Origin: Oscillospiraceae bacterium
GTDB taxonomy: Bacteria > Bacillota > Clostridia > Oscillospirales > Oscillospiraceae
Assembly: GCA_017430455.1 (NCBI GenBank)
Contig: JAFRMX010000009.1
Location: 62,001 to 126,000 of the forward strand
DNA: 64,000 nt
Direction: 5' to 3'
A program made the position numbers and the translations under genes. Positions 18,286 to 27,091 of this stretch are shown piece after piece. The notes beneath the pieces were generated by a model that was not told where the DNA came from, searched no databases, and saw only the letters and a program-made list of their open reading frames with translations. Position 1 is the first letter of the stretch; the number at the start of each line of letters is the position of its first letter.

Positions 18286-19482
18286 TCAAACTGAATCGAG
18301 ATATTCCCGCATACCCTCTCCGAGCAATTTTACACCAATATGGATTTCTTCAATACTGGGCACAGAAAAATTCAATCTCAACGCAGGTATGTCTTCGCCT
18401 GCGGCATGATAGGCAGATCCGGGGATGGTAGTCAGTTTCTTTTTCTCGAGCAGATACGTCCCAAGCCCATTGCCGGAAACTCCTGCCGGGAGATAAATCC
18501 AAAGGAACAGCCCGCCCTCGGGATGAGAAAAATGCGCCATGCTGCCTATTTCTTTTTCCAGGCATTCAAGCATTACATCCCTCTTTTTGCGATACAGATC
18601 ACAGCATTGGGCAATGTGTTCATCCAGATCATATTTGCTCAAATATCTGAAAGCCATTTGCTGGGCGAACGGATTTGAACTGAGATCCTGTTGCTGTTTT
18701 CCCAATGTAAGTTTGGCGAGCAGTTCACGGCTGGCAATGGCGAAGCCGATGCGAAGTCCCGGTGCCATAATTTTTGAAAGGGAACCGGCGAAGAGGACAT
18801 GGCCGTCGGTGTCCAAAGTTTTGATTGCCGGAATATAATCGCCGGAATAGCGCAGCTCGAAATATGGACTGTCCTCGAATATGATCTTGTCGTAAGCGAC
18901 CGCGATATCATATATCTCTTTTCGCCGCTCCATAGGGATGGAGATCCCCATCGGATTCTGGAACGTAGGTATCAGGTATATGAATTTAGCTTTCTTTTCG
19001 GTTTTCAAAACTTTTTCCAGTTCTTCAGGGATCATGCCGGAATCGTCCATCGGAACGCCGACAAGTTTTGCCCCGTATGCCCGGAAAGCAGTCATCGCTC
19101 CTGAATAACTGTGTTCATCTACAACGACAACATCACCCTCGTTCAAAAGAGCTTTTGCCGTAAGATCCAGAATTTGTTGTGCGCCGGTAAAAATCTGCAG
19201 CTCATCTGCCTCACGGGAGCCGAAATGATAGTGATCTATGTAACGCTTGCGAAGCATTTCCCTGAGTTCCGGATCACCTTCCGTGATACCGTATGCATTG
19301 ACACGGTTGCCACGCTCAAGATATATTGCCGGTGCAAGCTCGGCCATCTCACGGTTGGGAAATGTATCTGCTGAAGGGGCCCCGCTTGCAAACGAAATAT
19401 ATCCGGGTTTCCCTATAACCTTATACATTTCCCTCGCAATCGAGGGCTTGATTCCGTTCAGACGACTTGCAAACTCAAGCAT
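18286..19482 (-). CDS. PLP-dependent class I/II aminotransferase
   Basis: Fold-type I transaminase like the 2-aminoadipate or aromatic aminotransferases related to MocR proteins but without a DNA-binding domain. From ATG 19482 (product MLEFASRLNGIKPS) it has 398 residues; the open frame extends 27 codons further up, but that part overlaps the MFS gene and lacks a good start. Seen: YGITEGDPELR (substrate loop), the cofactor-binding region with VDEHSYSG, PTFQNPMG near the centre, and FAGSLSKIMAPGLRIG with the Schiff-base Lys. ATG overlaps the MFS stop by 8 nt, so translation is coupled. Likely makes the 2-oxoacid used by the ferredoxin oxidoreductase. Confidence 0.9.
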   Translation of the reverse strand: MLEFASRLNGIKPSIAREMYKVIGKPGYISFASGAPSADTFPNREMAELAPAIYLERGNRVNAYGITEGDPELREMLRKRYIDHYHFGSREADELQIFTGAQQILDLTAKALLNEGDVVVVDEHSYSGAMTAFRAYGAKLVGVPMDDSGMIPEELEKVLKTEKKAKFIYLIPTFQNPMGISIPMERRKEIYDIAVAYDKIIFEDSPYFELRYSGDYIPAIKTLDTDGHVLFAGSLSKIMAPGLRIGFAIASRELLAKLTLGKQQQDLSSNPFAQQMAFRYLSKYDLDEHIAQCCDLYRKKRDVMLECLEKEIGSMAHFSHPEGGLFLWIYLPAGVSGNGLGTYLLEKKKLTTIPGSAYHAAGEDIPALRLNFSVPSIEEIHIGVKLLGEGMREYLDSV

Positions 19483-20731
19483 TACTTCCTGCCTCTGCTT
19501 TTTCTGCGTTCTTTTTGGCGATCCTGTTGATAAGGAATGCAACGGCAATCGCAAGTGCTGCAAAGACGATCATGTAAACAAAGATGTACTTGTATCCTGC
19601 TGCACCGGGATATTTGTCCAGCTTATCGCCGATAAGCAGATTCATGAAGGTGTCAGGCAGGTATCCTATAACCGAGATGATACCGGTTGCGGTAGCAGTC
19701 ATAGCTACAGGAACGCCCGCTTCACCCATGGTCGCATAGTATACGCCTCTGAGGGAATACATTGCGGCGGCAAAAGCCAGAACTACAATTATGCAGAGAA
19801 CAACATAGCTGGGCTGACCGGGGATAATAAGCAGAACTATTGTAAGCACTATCTCTATCAGCAGCAAAACGATGCAGGAGCGGGAATAGGAAGAGGCATG
19901 GTCTGTGATCTTACCCACAATAGGGGCAGCAAAGAGCCCTATACCGTAACTGCGAATAGTTGCGACAACACCCGCCATAACAGCAGTCATGCCCATAACA
20001 TTGTTCAGATAACCTGTTGTGAATTCTGAAGCTACCTGCACGGAATATGCAAAGCAGACCAGCAGCGATACGAGCCAGACCGCGGGAACCTTGAGCACTG
20101 CCAGATAATCCTTAAATGTGGCATGCTTACCCTCTTCATTACCGGTGCCGGAAGGTATTACAAACCAAAGTGCGATGGCCATTAATGCATATACTACGGC
20201 GTAGAGCCAAAGCACGCCTGACAGGGGATGAGCTGCCATATTGGCCTGCATTCTGGCCATAATGCCGAGAGCAACAAAGTTGATTATCAGCGAAGCTGCC
20301 GCTCTGATGCCTTCGCTGTAGCCGAAGACAGAGCCCTGCTCTTTTGCAGAGCCGAACATACGGACTGCTTTAACAAAAGCGCACCAGAAAATAACATTGA
20401 CAACTGCATACAGGAACTGAATTATGCGCAGAACGCCCAGACTCGGGATCGTTGCATAGACAGCTGTCAGAATTGCTTCACCAAGCAGAGAGAAGGTGAG
20501 CATCTTACGGTTGTCAAAACGGTCGACCAGGATACCGCCGGGAATATACAGAATAGTTTTTGAAAGAGAATAAACGCTCATGAGACCGGCGATTTCAAGG
20601 TTCGTCAGATTAAAAGTTTCCTGCATCGGCGTATAAAATACGCTCTTCAGATAAGGGGCACGGTAAATAATACCGGCAGACAAGGTCAGGATTATAAATC
20701 CTATCCATTTACTCCATGTGCTTTTCTTCAT
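19475..20731 (-). CDS. Major facilitator superfamily transporter
   Basis: 418 residues, about 12 membrane segments. The loop between TM2 and TM3 carries GGILVDRFDNRKM, the MFS motif A. Second transporter of the operon; it may export the product acid or import a related substrate. Preceded by two purine-rich stretches (AAAAAGGAGAAA and AAAAGGAGAGAAAA) that serve as ribosome-binding site. The substrate is not readable from the sequence. Confidence 0.85.
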   Translation of the reverse strand: MKKSTWSKWIGFIILTLSAGIIYRAPYLKSVFYTPMQETFNLTNLEIAGLMSVYSLSKTILYIPGGILVDRFDNRKMLTFSLLGEAILTAVYATIPSLGVLRIIQFLYAVVNVIFWCAFVKAVRMFGSAKEQGSVFGYSEGIRAAASLIINFVALGIMARMQANMAAHPLSGVLWLYAVVYALMAIALWFVIPSGTGNEEGKHATFKDYLAVLKVPAVWLVSLLVCFAYSVQVASEFTTGYLNNVMGMTAVMAGVVATIRSYGIGLFAAPIVGKITDHASSYSRSCIVLLLIEIVLTIVLLIIPGQPSYVVLCIIVVLAFAAAMYSLRGVYYATMGEAGVPVAMTATATGIISVIGYLPDTFMNLLIGDKLDKYPGAAGYKYIFVYMIVFAALAIAVAFLINRIAKKNAEKAEAGSNA

Positions 20732-20766
20732 TTTTCTCTCCTTTTTTTCTCCTTTTTACATACGGT

Positions 20767-22851
20767 TTATGCTTCTTTCCTTCGGATGATCAATGCGTCT
20801 GCTATATCTACCCCCTCTCCTTTGTTATGTATGAATACAGGGTTTAAATCCAGTTCAAGAAGATCGTTCTTATGCTTAACGGCAAAATCCGAGATCTGAA
20901 CGATCAGATCGGTCAAAGCTTCAACATCAGCCTGCTCAGAGCCGCGATATCCGCAAAGCAGCTTGTATGATTTGAGCCCGCGGAGCATTTCTGATGCTTC
21001 ATACCTGTTGACCGGTGCCGGATAAATCTGGATATCCTTGAACACTTCAACAAATACGCCGCCCATTCCAACCATTATCATCGGGCCAAACTGTGGATCC
21101 GTATTTACACCGATGATGAATTCCGTCCCCGCAGGCAGCATTTCCTGGATCTGAACACCCTTCAGTTCAGCTTCGGGGCAGTTCGTGCGGGCGTTCTCCA
21201 ACACTTCATAACAGGCAGCTGTCAGCTCCTCAGGATTCTTCAGGTTCAAACGGACTCCGCCGATATCGCTTTTGTGAAGAATATCCGGAGATTCGATTTT
21301 TACGACCGCAGGATAACTGATCTTTTCTGCTGCTTTGCATATCTCTTCCCGGGTCGAAGCCAGTATAGTCGCCGGGACTTTGACGCCTCCCTCTTTCAGC
21401 ACCTGCTTGCTTGAGTGTTCGCCAAGAACCTCCTTATCGCCGCCTTGCATCTCGGGAATCGCCAAAGACAGACTGCGGTCCTCCCAGTTGTACTCTCTGA
21501 ACTCATTCAGATATCGTAAAAGCTTGAAGCCCTCGCCGGCAGCGGGGAAAAGAGGTATCCCCGCGTCCTCCAGACGCTTGCGTATTACTTCATCGCGGGA
21601 GGAATTGAAGAAGTTTATGAGACCTATCGGCTTTTTCTGTTTGGAGGCTGCGTTTACCATCCCTTCAGACATCGTATAGATCGCGTCGCTCGTTTCTTGC
21701 TTTGGCAAGACTGTTTGACCGCAAAGAACCATACCGATATTGGGGTCATCCATGATGGTTTCGATAACCTCGCTGTATTTCGCCTTATCACGGGTGAGAG
21801 TCGCTGTCATATCAAGAGGATTGGCAGGGGTAGCATAGTCCGGCAGCAGGCGCTTGAGGTGCTCCGTGGTTTCAGGAGCAAAATCCGGGTATTTGATTCC
21901 CATAGCCGCTCCCATATCTGCACAAACACCTGTTTCACCGCCGGAAAGACACATAGCCGCAAAGCCGCTGCATGTCGGCAATTGAGAAATAACACTCAGT
22001 ATGTGGCACATCTGCACGAGCTCTTCTATATCATCAACACGAATCACTCCAAACTTTTTGCAGACAGCGTCAAATGCCTTGTCCGAACCTGAGAGGCTTC
22101 CCGTGTGCGAAGCAGCTACTCTGCTTCCCTTCTCGCTCCTGCCAACCTTGAGAATTACTATCGGTTTCCTTTTACATGCAGCCTGGGCCAGAACATGCTC
22201 AAATTTCTTGGGATTCTTGATTCCTTCCATATAGAGCCCGATCACTTTTGTGTGCTCATCATCGATCAGGAATTCAATATAATCTTCAATAAGCAGACAT
22301 GTACTGTTGCCGCTGGAGATCAGGTAAGAAAAGCCCATATACTCCACTTGGGACATGTTCAGACAGATCTTGCCGGACTGGGAAATAATTGCTATGCCTC
22401 CTGAACGCGCAGAAGTGAAAAGCATTCCGAAGGGATAGACTCTGTTTGTGCAATTCATAAATCCGGCACAATTTGCTCCCATTATTGCCATATCCAGTTT
22501 TACCGACAGATTACGCAATTCTTCTTCTGCAGCTTTGTCCCCGGTTTCGCCGTAACCGCTGGCATACACGATTGCAGCCTTGCATCCGCAGGCGGCAGCG
22601 TCTTCAAGCGTTTTGGCCACAAGGTTTTTGTTGACGATTATCACGCACAGATCCACCTGCTCCGGAACTTGGAAGATATCCGGATAACAGCGTCTCCCAA
22701 GAACATATTCATGCTTCGGATGTACGAAATAAATATGTTCCGTATCGTGTGATTTAAGCAGATTCGTGCATGTAGACAAACCGAACCCGGGCCTTTCGCT
22801 GGCACCGATTACCGCAATGCTTTGGGGATTCAGGAGCTTATTGAGATCCAT
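20767..22851 (-). CDS. Acyl-CoA synthetase, NDP-forming (fused alpha and beta parts)
   Basis: Converts an acyl-CoA plus ADP and phosphate to the acid, CoA and ATP (substrate-level phosphorylation), as in archaeal ADP-forming acetyl-CoA synthetase. 694 residues: CoA-binding Rossmann domain at the N-terminus (SIAVIGASERPGFG), succinyl-CoA-ligase-like domain with ISQSGKICLN, the phosphorylated His in ASHTGSLSG near residue 248, and a C-terminal ATP-grasp domain from about 480 (YPAVVKIESPDILHKSDIGG). ATG overlaps the stop of the preceding subunit gene (TAATG). In this operon it would harvest energy from the CoA ester produced by the 2-oxoacid oxidoreductase. Confidence 0.93.
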   Translation of the reverse strand: MDLNKLLNPQSIAVIGASERPGFGLSTCTNLLKSHDTEHIYFVHPKHEYVLGRRCYPDIFQVPEQVDLCVIIVNKNLVAKTLEDAAACGCKAAIVYASGYGETGDKAAEEELRNLSVKLDMAIMGANCAGFMNCTNRVYPFGMLFTSARSGGIAIISQSGKICLNMSQVEYMGFSYLISSGNSTCLLIEDYIEFLIDDEHTKVIGLYMEGIKNPKKFEHVLAQAACKRKPIVILKVGRSEKGSRVAASHTGSLSGSDKAFDAVCKKFGVIRVDDIEELVQMCHILSVISQLPTCSGFAAMCLSGGETGVCADMGAAMGIKYPDFAPETTEHLKRLLPDYATPANPLDMTATLTRDKAKYSEVIETIMDDPNIGMVLCGQTVLPKQETSDAIYTMSEGMVNAASKQKKPIGLINFFNSSRDEVIRKRLEDAGIPLFPAAGEGFKLLRYLNEFREYNWEDRSLSLAIPEMQGGDKEVLGEHSSKQVLKEGGVKVPATILASTREEICKAAEKISYPAVVKIESPDILHKSDIGGVRLNLKNPEELTAACYEVLENARTNCPEAELKGVQIQEMLPAGTEFIIGVNTDPQFGPMIMVGMGGVFVEVFKDIQIYPAPVNRYEASEMLRGLKSYKLLCGYRGSEQADVEALTDLIVQISDFAVKHKNDLLELDLNPVFIHNKGEGVDIADALIIRRKEA

Positions 22852-23399
22852 TATTCGATTTCCTTTCTGGCCAGATCATACCCCTCATTAAACACGGCAA
22901 TATTTTTGTCATTGTTCTTTCCGTATTTGTAGAAATACGTTTCGATCCCGCTGATCATTGTTTCTCGCGGCATTATATCGCTGGCGCCAACAGCAGCGCC
23001 TACAGCGACGATATTTGCACCACGTTCGTTTTCGTGCTTCATGCTGATTTCCAGCATCGGAATGGCAATTATCTTTACCTGTTCCACATCCGGGAACTCG
23101 CGAACAACGGAGCTGTTGACAATGATCACGCCGGTATTCTTTTTTACCATTCCGGCAAATTTATCAAATGAAGGTCTGTTCATTGCGACAAGCACATCAA
23201 TATGTTTGGCAAAAGGGGAGGGGATCTCCTCATCTCCGATCTTGACTACACAGTTTGCCGTACCGCCGCGCATTTCCGAGCCATAAGAAGGAATCCAGGA
23301 AACCTCCATGTCATTAATGGCTGCCGTATTTGCAAGCACCATACCGGCAGTTAAAACACCCTGGCCACCAAAACCTGCAAAGACATATTCCTTTATCAC
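22851..23399 (-). CDS. 2-oxoacid:ferredoxin oxidoreductase, gamma subunit
   Basis: 182 residues of the catalytic gamma domain family (POR_N-associated). AGFGGQGVLTAG at residues 8-19 and SYGSEMRGGTANC near 38-50 are hallmark stretches. The GTG start at 23399 overlaps the beta-subunit stop by 4 nt (GTGA), and the stop overlaps the next ATG. With the other three subunits it forms a cytosolic enzyme that oxidises a 2-oxoacid plus CoA to acyl-CoA, CO2 and reduced ferredoxin. Confidence 0.93.
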   Translation of the reverse strand: MIKEYVFAGFGGQGVLTAGMVLANTAAINDMEVSWIPSYGSEMRGGTANCVVKIGDEEIPSPFAKHIDVLVAMNRPSFDKFAGMVKKNTGVIIVNSSVVREFPDVEQVKIIAIPMLEISMKHENERGANIVAVGAAVGASDIMPRETMISGIETYFYKYGKNNDKNIAVFNEGYDLARKEIE

Positions 23400-24136
23400 T
23401 TTTGATGCTCTCCTTTCACGAACTCGCCCAACGGATATACTTCCAGCACCTCATTTGCAATACGTTCCACTGCCTGATCCGGCGTCATGTGCCAGTTTGT
23501 CGGGCAGGGAGAGATCACTTCAACGCATGTAAATCCTTCTCCGCGCATCTGCAATTCAAAAGCTGTACGGATATACTGCTTTGTTTTTAATATATTGGCT
23601 GCGTCATGAACCGAACCGCGTGCCAGATAAGCGGTATTGAATTGACTGAGCAGTTTCATGATATTGACGGGATCGCCGTTGATCTCCGAATTGCGTCCCT
23701 TCTCGGATGTCGCTGTTCTCTGCCCGACAAGCGTCGTCGGAGACATTTGACCGCCGGTCATTCCGAAGACCCCGTTGTTGACTATGATTTGAGTAATTTT
23801 TTCATCCCGCTGGGCGGAGTAGAGCGTTTCCGCAATTCCGATCGAGATTGCGTCACCATCGCCCTGATAGGTAAATACCAGATTGCCGGGCCTGGTACGT
23901 TTTATTCCGGCTGCAGCCGCTGTTGCACGTCCGTGGGCACTCTGCATAAGATCAACAGCCAGGGTACGGTTGACAAGGCACGAACATCCTACCGCAAGAA
24001 CTCCGATAGTGCGGTCGGAAAGATCCATTTCATCGAGAACTTCCGCGATCAGGCGAATGACTATTCCGTGACCGCATCCCGGACAGAAAGAGTTTGCTGC
24101 AAAAATAGTATCAGGTATCTGTTTCGTAATCGCCAT
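23396..24136 (-). CDS. 2-oxoacid:ferredoxin oxidoreductase, beta subunit (TPP-binding)
   Basis: 246 residues carrying the thiamine diphosphate site. CPGCGHG near the N-terminus, GDGDAISIG followed about 30 residues later by NNGVFGMTGGQMSPTT are the TPP and magnesium motifs of this enzyme class. Starts one nucleotide after the alpha-subunit stop. The lack of extra iron-sulfur Cys in this subunit leaves electron transfer to the separate ferredoxin-like subunit. Confidence 0.94.
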   Translation of the reverse strand: MAITKQIPDTIFAANSFCPGCGHGIVIRLIAEVLDEMDLSDRTIGVLAVGCSCLVNRTLAVDLMQSAHGRATAAAAGIKRTRPGNLVFTYQGDGDAISIGIAETLYSAQRDEKITQIIVNNGVFGMTGGQMSPTTLVGQRTATSEKGRNSEINGDPVNIMKLLSQFNTAYLARGSVHDAANILKTKQYIRTAFELQMRGEGFTCVEVISPCPTNWHMTPDQAVERIANEVLEVYPLGEFVKGEHQK

Positions 24137-24137
24137 T

Positions 24138-25208
24138 TCAGAACACCTCCTCGATCTTGCCTGCCAGAATGTCTTTGATCAGAGCAACCAGATCCTCGCT
24201 GTCAGCGACCTTGCGGCCCGTAGGATCCGAATAAACTTTTGTTCCGCCGGCATGCAGCGCGACGTCTTCCACCATCTGGCCGCAGGCATTCATTTCCACA
24301 CTCAGATATCCTTTGATCCTGCCGTTGAATTTCGTCATGGCCTTTTCAGGGAACGGCCACAGTGTTATCGGTCTCAGAAGACCTGCTTTTATACCTTCCC
24401 CGCGAGCAAGGCGAACTGCTTCTTTGCAGACCCTGGAACTTATCCCGTAGGCTACCATCAGCAATTCGGCATCTTCCGTTTCAACTTCTTCCCACTCCTG
24501 AAGCTCGTCATGCATCTTTGCATACCTGGCGCGGATATGCGGATCATAGTCATCAAAAGCGTAATCGTAATAGATCACATCCGTCATCTTTCTTCCGGTG
24601 GGATGACGGGCATCACGCCCTTTCAGGGTCCAGTCAAACTTGTTGATATCGTGCTCGATAGGATCCGGCAGTTCAACAGACCCCATCATTTGCCCGATTG
24701 CCGCGTCGGACAGGATAATGACCGGAGTCCTGTATGCTTCCGCAGTATCAAACGCTTTGAAAACAAAATCAGCATTTTCCTGAACTGAAGCAGGAGCATA
24801 TACCGGGACCTTGTAACCTCCGTGCCCGCCTCCCTTAGTGACCTGAAAATAATCTGCCTGCCCGAGAACCACATTGCCCAGGCCGATACCGTAGCGCATA
24901 ACGTCCACGATCACAGCCGGCACTTCCATGGAACTCAGATATGATATTCCTTCCTGCTTAAGCGAGAATCCCGGCCCTGAAGAGCTTGTCATAGCTCTTG
25001 CTCCGGCAGCAGCTGCGCCGATAACCATATTGATTCCCGCAAGTTCTGATTCTGTCTGGACAAAAGTACCCCCTGCCTCGGCCATATGAGATGAGAGATA
25101 TTCCAGGATCTCTGTCTGGGGTGTGATCGGATAGCCTGCAAACAGACGGCATCCTGCGCGAATTGCACCCTCCGCCAAAGCATAATTACCCTTCATCAGC
25201 TTTTTCAT
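24138..25208 (-). CDS. 2-oxoacid:ferredoxin oxidoreductase, alpha subunit (VorB/KorA type)
   Basis: 356 residues. GYPITPQTEI near residue 25, a SSSGPGFSLKQEGISYLSS stretch near 77 and GKATP-region equivalents in the second half match the pyrimidine-binding alpha subunit of branched-chain (VOR) and 2-oxoglutarate (KOR) oxidoreductases. ATG 25208 follows GGGAGAGCTGATA. Subunit order delta-alpha-beta-gamma is the four-subunit VOR-like layout. Exact substrate is open: branched-chain, aryl or 2-oxoglutarate-like acids are all possible. Confidence 0.92.
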   Translation of the reverse strand: MKKLMKGNYALAEGAIRAGCRLFAGYPITPQTEILEYLSSHMAEAGGTFVQTESELAGINMVIGAAAAGARAMTSSSGPGFSLKQEGISYLSSMEVPAVIVDVMRYGIGLGNVVLGQADYFQVTKGGGHGGYKVPVYAPASVQENADFVFKAFDTAEAYRTPVIILSDAAIGQMMGSVELPDPIEHDINKFDWTLKGRDARHPTGRKMTDVIYYDYAFDDYDPHIRARYAKMHDELQEWEEVETEDAELLMVAYGISSRVCKEAVRLARGEGIKAGLLRPITLWPFPEKAMTKFNGRIKGYLSVEMNACGQMVEDVALHAGGTKVYSDPTGRKVADSEDLVALIKDILAGKIEEVF

Positions 25209-25222
25209 TATCAGCTCTCCCT

Positions 25223-25429
25223 TCAGTCTTCAATAGAAAACACATAGTCCGGGCAAACCGTATAACACATACCGCAGCCGACACATTTGTCTCTGTCGAC
25301 CGTAACGATCCGATAGCCCTTGGCATTAACTTCATTGTTAAAAGCAAGCGCTTCAAATCTGCAGTTCCTTATACAGTTGCCGCATCCTTTGCAGTTTTCC
25401 GTTTTTAATTCGATTTTACTCATCAGCAT
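25223..25429 (-). CDS. 2-oxoacid:ferredoxin oxidoreductase, delta subunit (2x[4Fe-4S])
   Basis: 68-residue ferredoxin-like subunit with two cluster motifs, CKGCGNCIRNC and CVGCGMCYTVC, the second ending in CP-type spacing. It passes electrons from the TPP centre to external ferredoxin. Two starts are possible, ATG 25429 and ATG 25423 (MSKIELKTE); GTGAGGG lies in the right place for the second. First gene of the nine-gene catabolic operon, after a leader of about 190 nt that contains two TGTCTACA boxes. Confidence 0.93.
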   Translation of the reverse strand: MLMSKIELKTENCKGCGNCIRNCRFEALAFNNEVNAKGYRIVTVDRDKCVGCGMCYTVCPDYVFSIED

Positions 25430-25619
25430 CCCTCACATTCCTTAATTTTTATAGTATTGAATACGAAAACTGTTGCCCGATGAATTGCGCCGAAAGGTAT
25501 CTCGCAGAGGATTATGAAGACATTTTAAACAAAAAACTGTCTACATAAAATATTGCTGTGTCTACAATCTAGGATATAAAAAAGCTTTCATTTCACTTCT
25601 TGTACTACTATCCAAAAAT

Positions 25620-25648
25620 AAAATAATAATATTGCACAATTTTGTCAA
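25620..25648 (-). promoter_or_regulatory. Sigma-A promoter for the catabolic operon
   Basis: Minus strand TTGACA (25648-25643), 17-nt spacer, TATTTT (25625-25620), about 190 nt before the delta-subunit gene. Confidence 0.6.
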
Positions 25649-25716
25649 GAGAAGTGACGCTTTTTTTGGAGACATAGCAAAATATAATATGGATGTCTAC
25701 GTTTTTTGAAAAAACT

Positions 25717-25746
25717 TGCATTTGTCTACATATTTGTGATATGATG
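25717..25746 (+). promoter_or_regulatory. Promoter for the Cys-cluster regulator-like gene
   Basis: TTGCAT, an 18-nt spacer that contains one TGTCTACA box, then TATGAT; a second box begins at the 3' end of the -10. ATG 25791 follows about 45 nt later. Confidence 0.6.
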
Positions 25747-25790
25747 TCTACACCATCAGACTTTCTGTGTATTTAAAGGGGAATCAGCCT

Positions 25791-27056
25791 ATGATAAGCA
25801 GGAAAAGCAAACCCGTCGACTATTATGTCCGACTGGTATATTCAAACAGTTTTACGCGGGAAAGCATGGAGATCTACCGTCAAAAGGCCAGAGATGCGGA
25901 AGAGTTTGTATGCATTGAACAGGATCAGCTTCCCGCAGGCCAGCATATGATAGAGTTTCTCTCTGCCACCAACCGGACGCTTCCGGGTATAGTCGCAGAA
26001 ATGAAGAGATCGTTTGGTTTTGTTCTGGACAATACTTTCGATCATCATCTTGTTCCGGTCTATATCGAAAAGCTGTTTGACCTCTGCCTTGAAGTCAGAA
26101 AGATCCACCCGTGGTGGGCTGCCTCTCTTCCTCTGGGGCAGCTTTGGAAGAATATAAATGATTATTCATTTTACAGCATTCACCCCAGTCCGTATCTGAT
26201 CGAGACCTATGATGAAGTGGACAGGCTTTTGAACGAGGAAACATGCTGGCGAACTGTAGTGGACAGTCTGCAGTCCGTCATCTCCCGGCTGGATGCTTAC
26301 ATCCACTGTCTGAAGTCCTTTGAAGATGCTTTGACCTTCTGCCTCGATAAAAGCACACTTGAACCATTGTCAGGACTCAGTACGCTTCAGCGGGCTTTTG
26401 TTTTCCAGTCTTTTTTTGATGACCTTCTTCTCAACTCGTCCAATGTTAAACTGACACTGCACCTGCAGGAAACCGGAAGTTCTCCTCTGGGTACGACCGT
26501 TACAAGAACACATCTGCACGGTTCGGATGAAAGCTATCTGCAGGCTACCGAGAACAAAAACATGGATTTTAATTCAATTTTTTACGGAAGCCAGGCAATC
26601 GGTGAGATACGGGATCTGGTCTCCATGGTCGAAGGCAAAAAGGTCGAAATGGGAGTTTCGATCATTCTTCAAAGCCCGGATGACATTTATATGGTGTGTT
26701 CGTATTCATTTTTCCGCCTGCTCTGTTCAAATGTAAGGATCAAACGCTGCAGAAACTGCGGAGAGTATTTTGTGCCTTTGAACCGAAGTGACGAACAATA
26801 CTGCTGCCGTATGCAAAAAAACGGTAAACGCTGCAGAGACCTCGACTACTCGGACAAGATAGATACAGACAAGCTTCTTTCAATTTACCGGACAGCGTAT
26901 AAAACACATAACGCCCGGAAACAGCGTACCAAAAAAAACAATATCAACGCGGAAGAAAAGTTCAAATCATGGATAGTCTTTGCAAAACAATTGCTTGAGC
27001 ATGCCAAAGCAGGAGAATTGAGCATAGAAGAGTATTCTGAATTGATCAGAAAATAG
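25791..27056 (+). CDS. Cys-cluster protein, probably DUF6076 family; candidate regulator
   Basis: 421 residues from ATG 25791, which follows AAAGGGGAATCAGCCT; an in-frame GTG at 25767 has no ribosome-binding site. No membrane segments. The first 300 residues are helical with no known motif. Near residue 315 is a Cys cluster with CRNCGEYF, then CC and a further Cys about 14 and 22 residues on, resembling the short zinc ribbon of CGNR-type regulators. A Lys/Arg-rich segment and a C-terminal helix follow. It is divergent from the catabolic operon and both promoters carry the same octamer boxes, so I infer it is the local regulator. The DUF name is from memory and tentative. Confidence 0.6.
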   Translation: MISRKSKPVDYYVRLVYSNSFTRESMEIYRQKARDAEEFVCIEQDQLPAGQHMIEFLSATNRTLPGIVAEMKRSFGFVLDNTFDHHLVPVYIEKLFDLCLEVRKIHPWWAASLPLGQLWKNINDYSFYSIHPSPYLIETYDEVDRLLNEETCWRTVVDSLQSVISRLDAYIHCLKSFEDALTFCLDKSTLEPLSGLSTLQRAFVFQSFFDDLLLNSSNVKLTLHLQETGSSPLGTTVTRTHLHGSDESYLQATENKNMDFNSIFYGSQAIGEIRDLVSMVEGKKVEMGVSIILQSPDDIYMVCSYSFFRLLCSNVRIKRCRNCGEYFVPLNRSDEQYCCRMQKNGKRCRDLDYSDKIDTDKLLSIYRTAYKTHNARKQRTKKNNINAEEKFKSWIVFAKQLLEHAKAGELSIEEYSELIRK

Positions 27057-27091
27057 TATATCGTTTCCTCAGGATTTCATTTGAAAATACG

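Larger units (their letters stand above)
25538..25752. promoter_or_regulatory. Five TGTCTAC(A) operator-like boxes in a divergent control region
   Basis: Plus-strand copies at 25538-25545, 25559-25566, 25694-25700 (seven bases, next base G), 25723-25730 and 25745-25752; four are complete TGTCTACA. Starts are 21, 135, 29 and 22 nt apart, so neighbours are about two helical turns apart. Two lie in the early leader of the catabolic operon. One lies between the -35 and -10 of the plus-strand gene and one just after its -10, positions typical of repression. The box has TGT-N2-ACA symmetry. Confidence 0.75.

Noticed and set aside
25538..25752. TGTCTACA boxes as a CRISPR-like or transposon repeat
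   Set aside because: Only 8 bp long, irregular spacing, and located precisely over promoters, which fits operators better.
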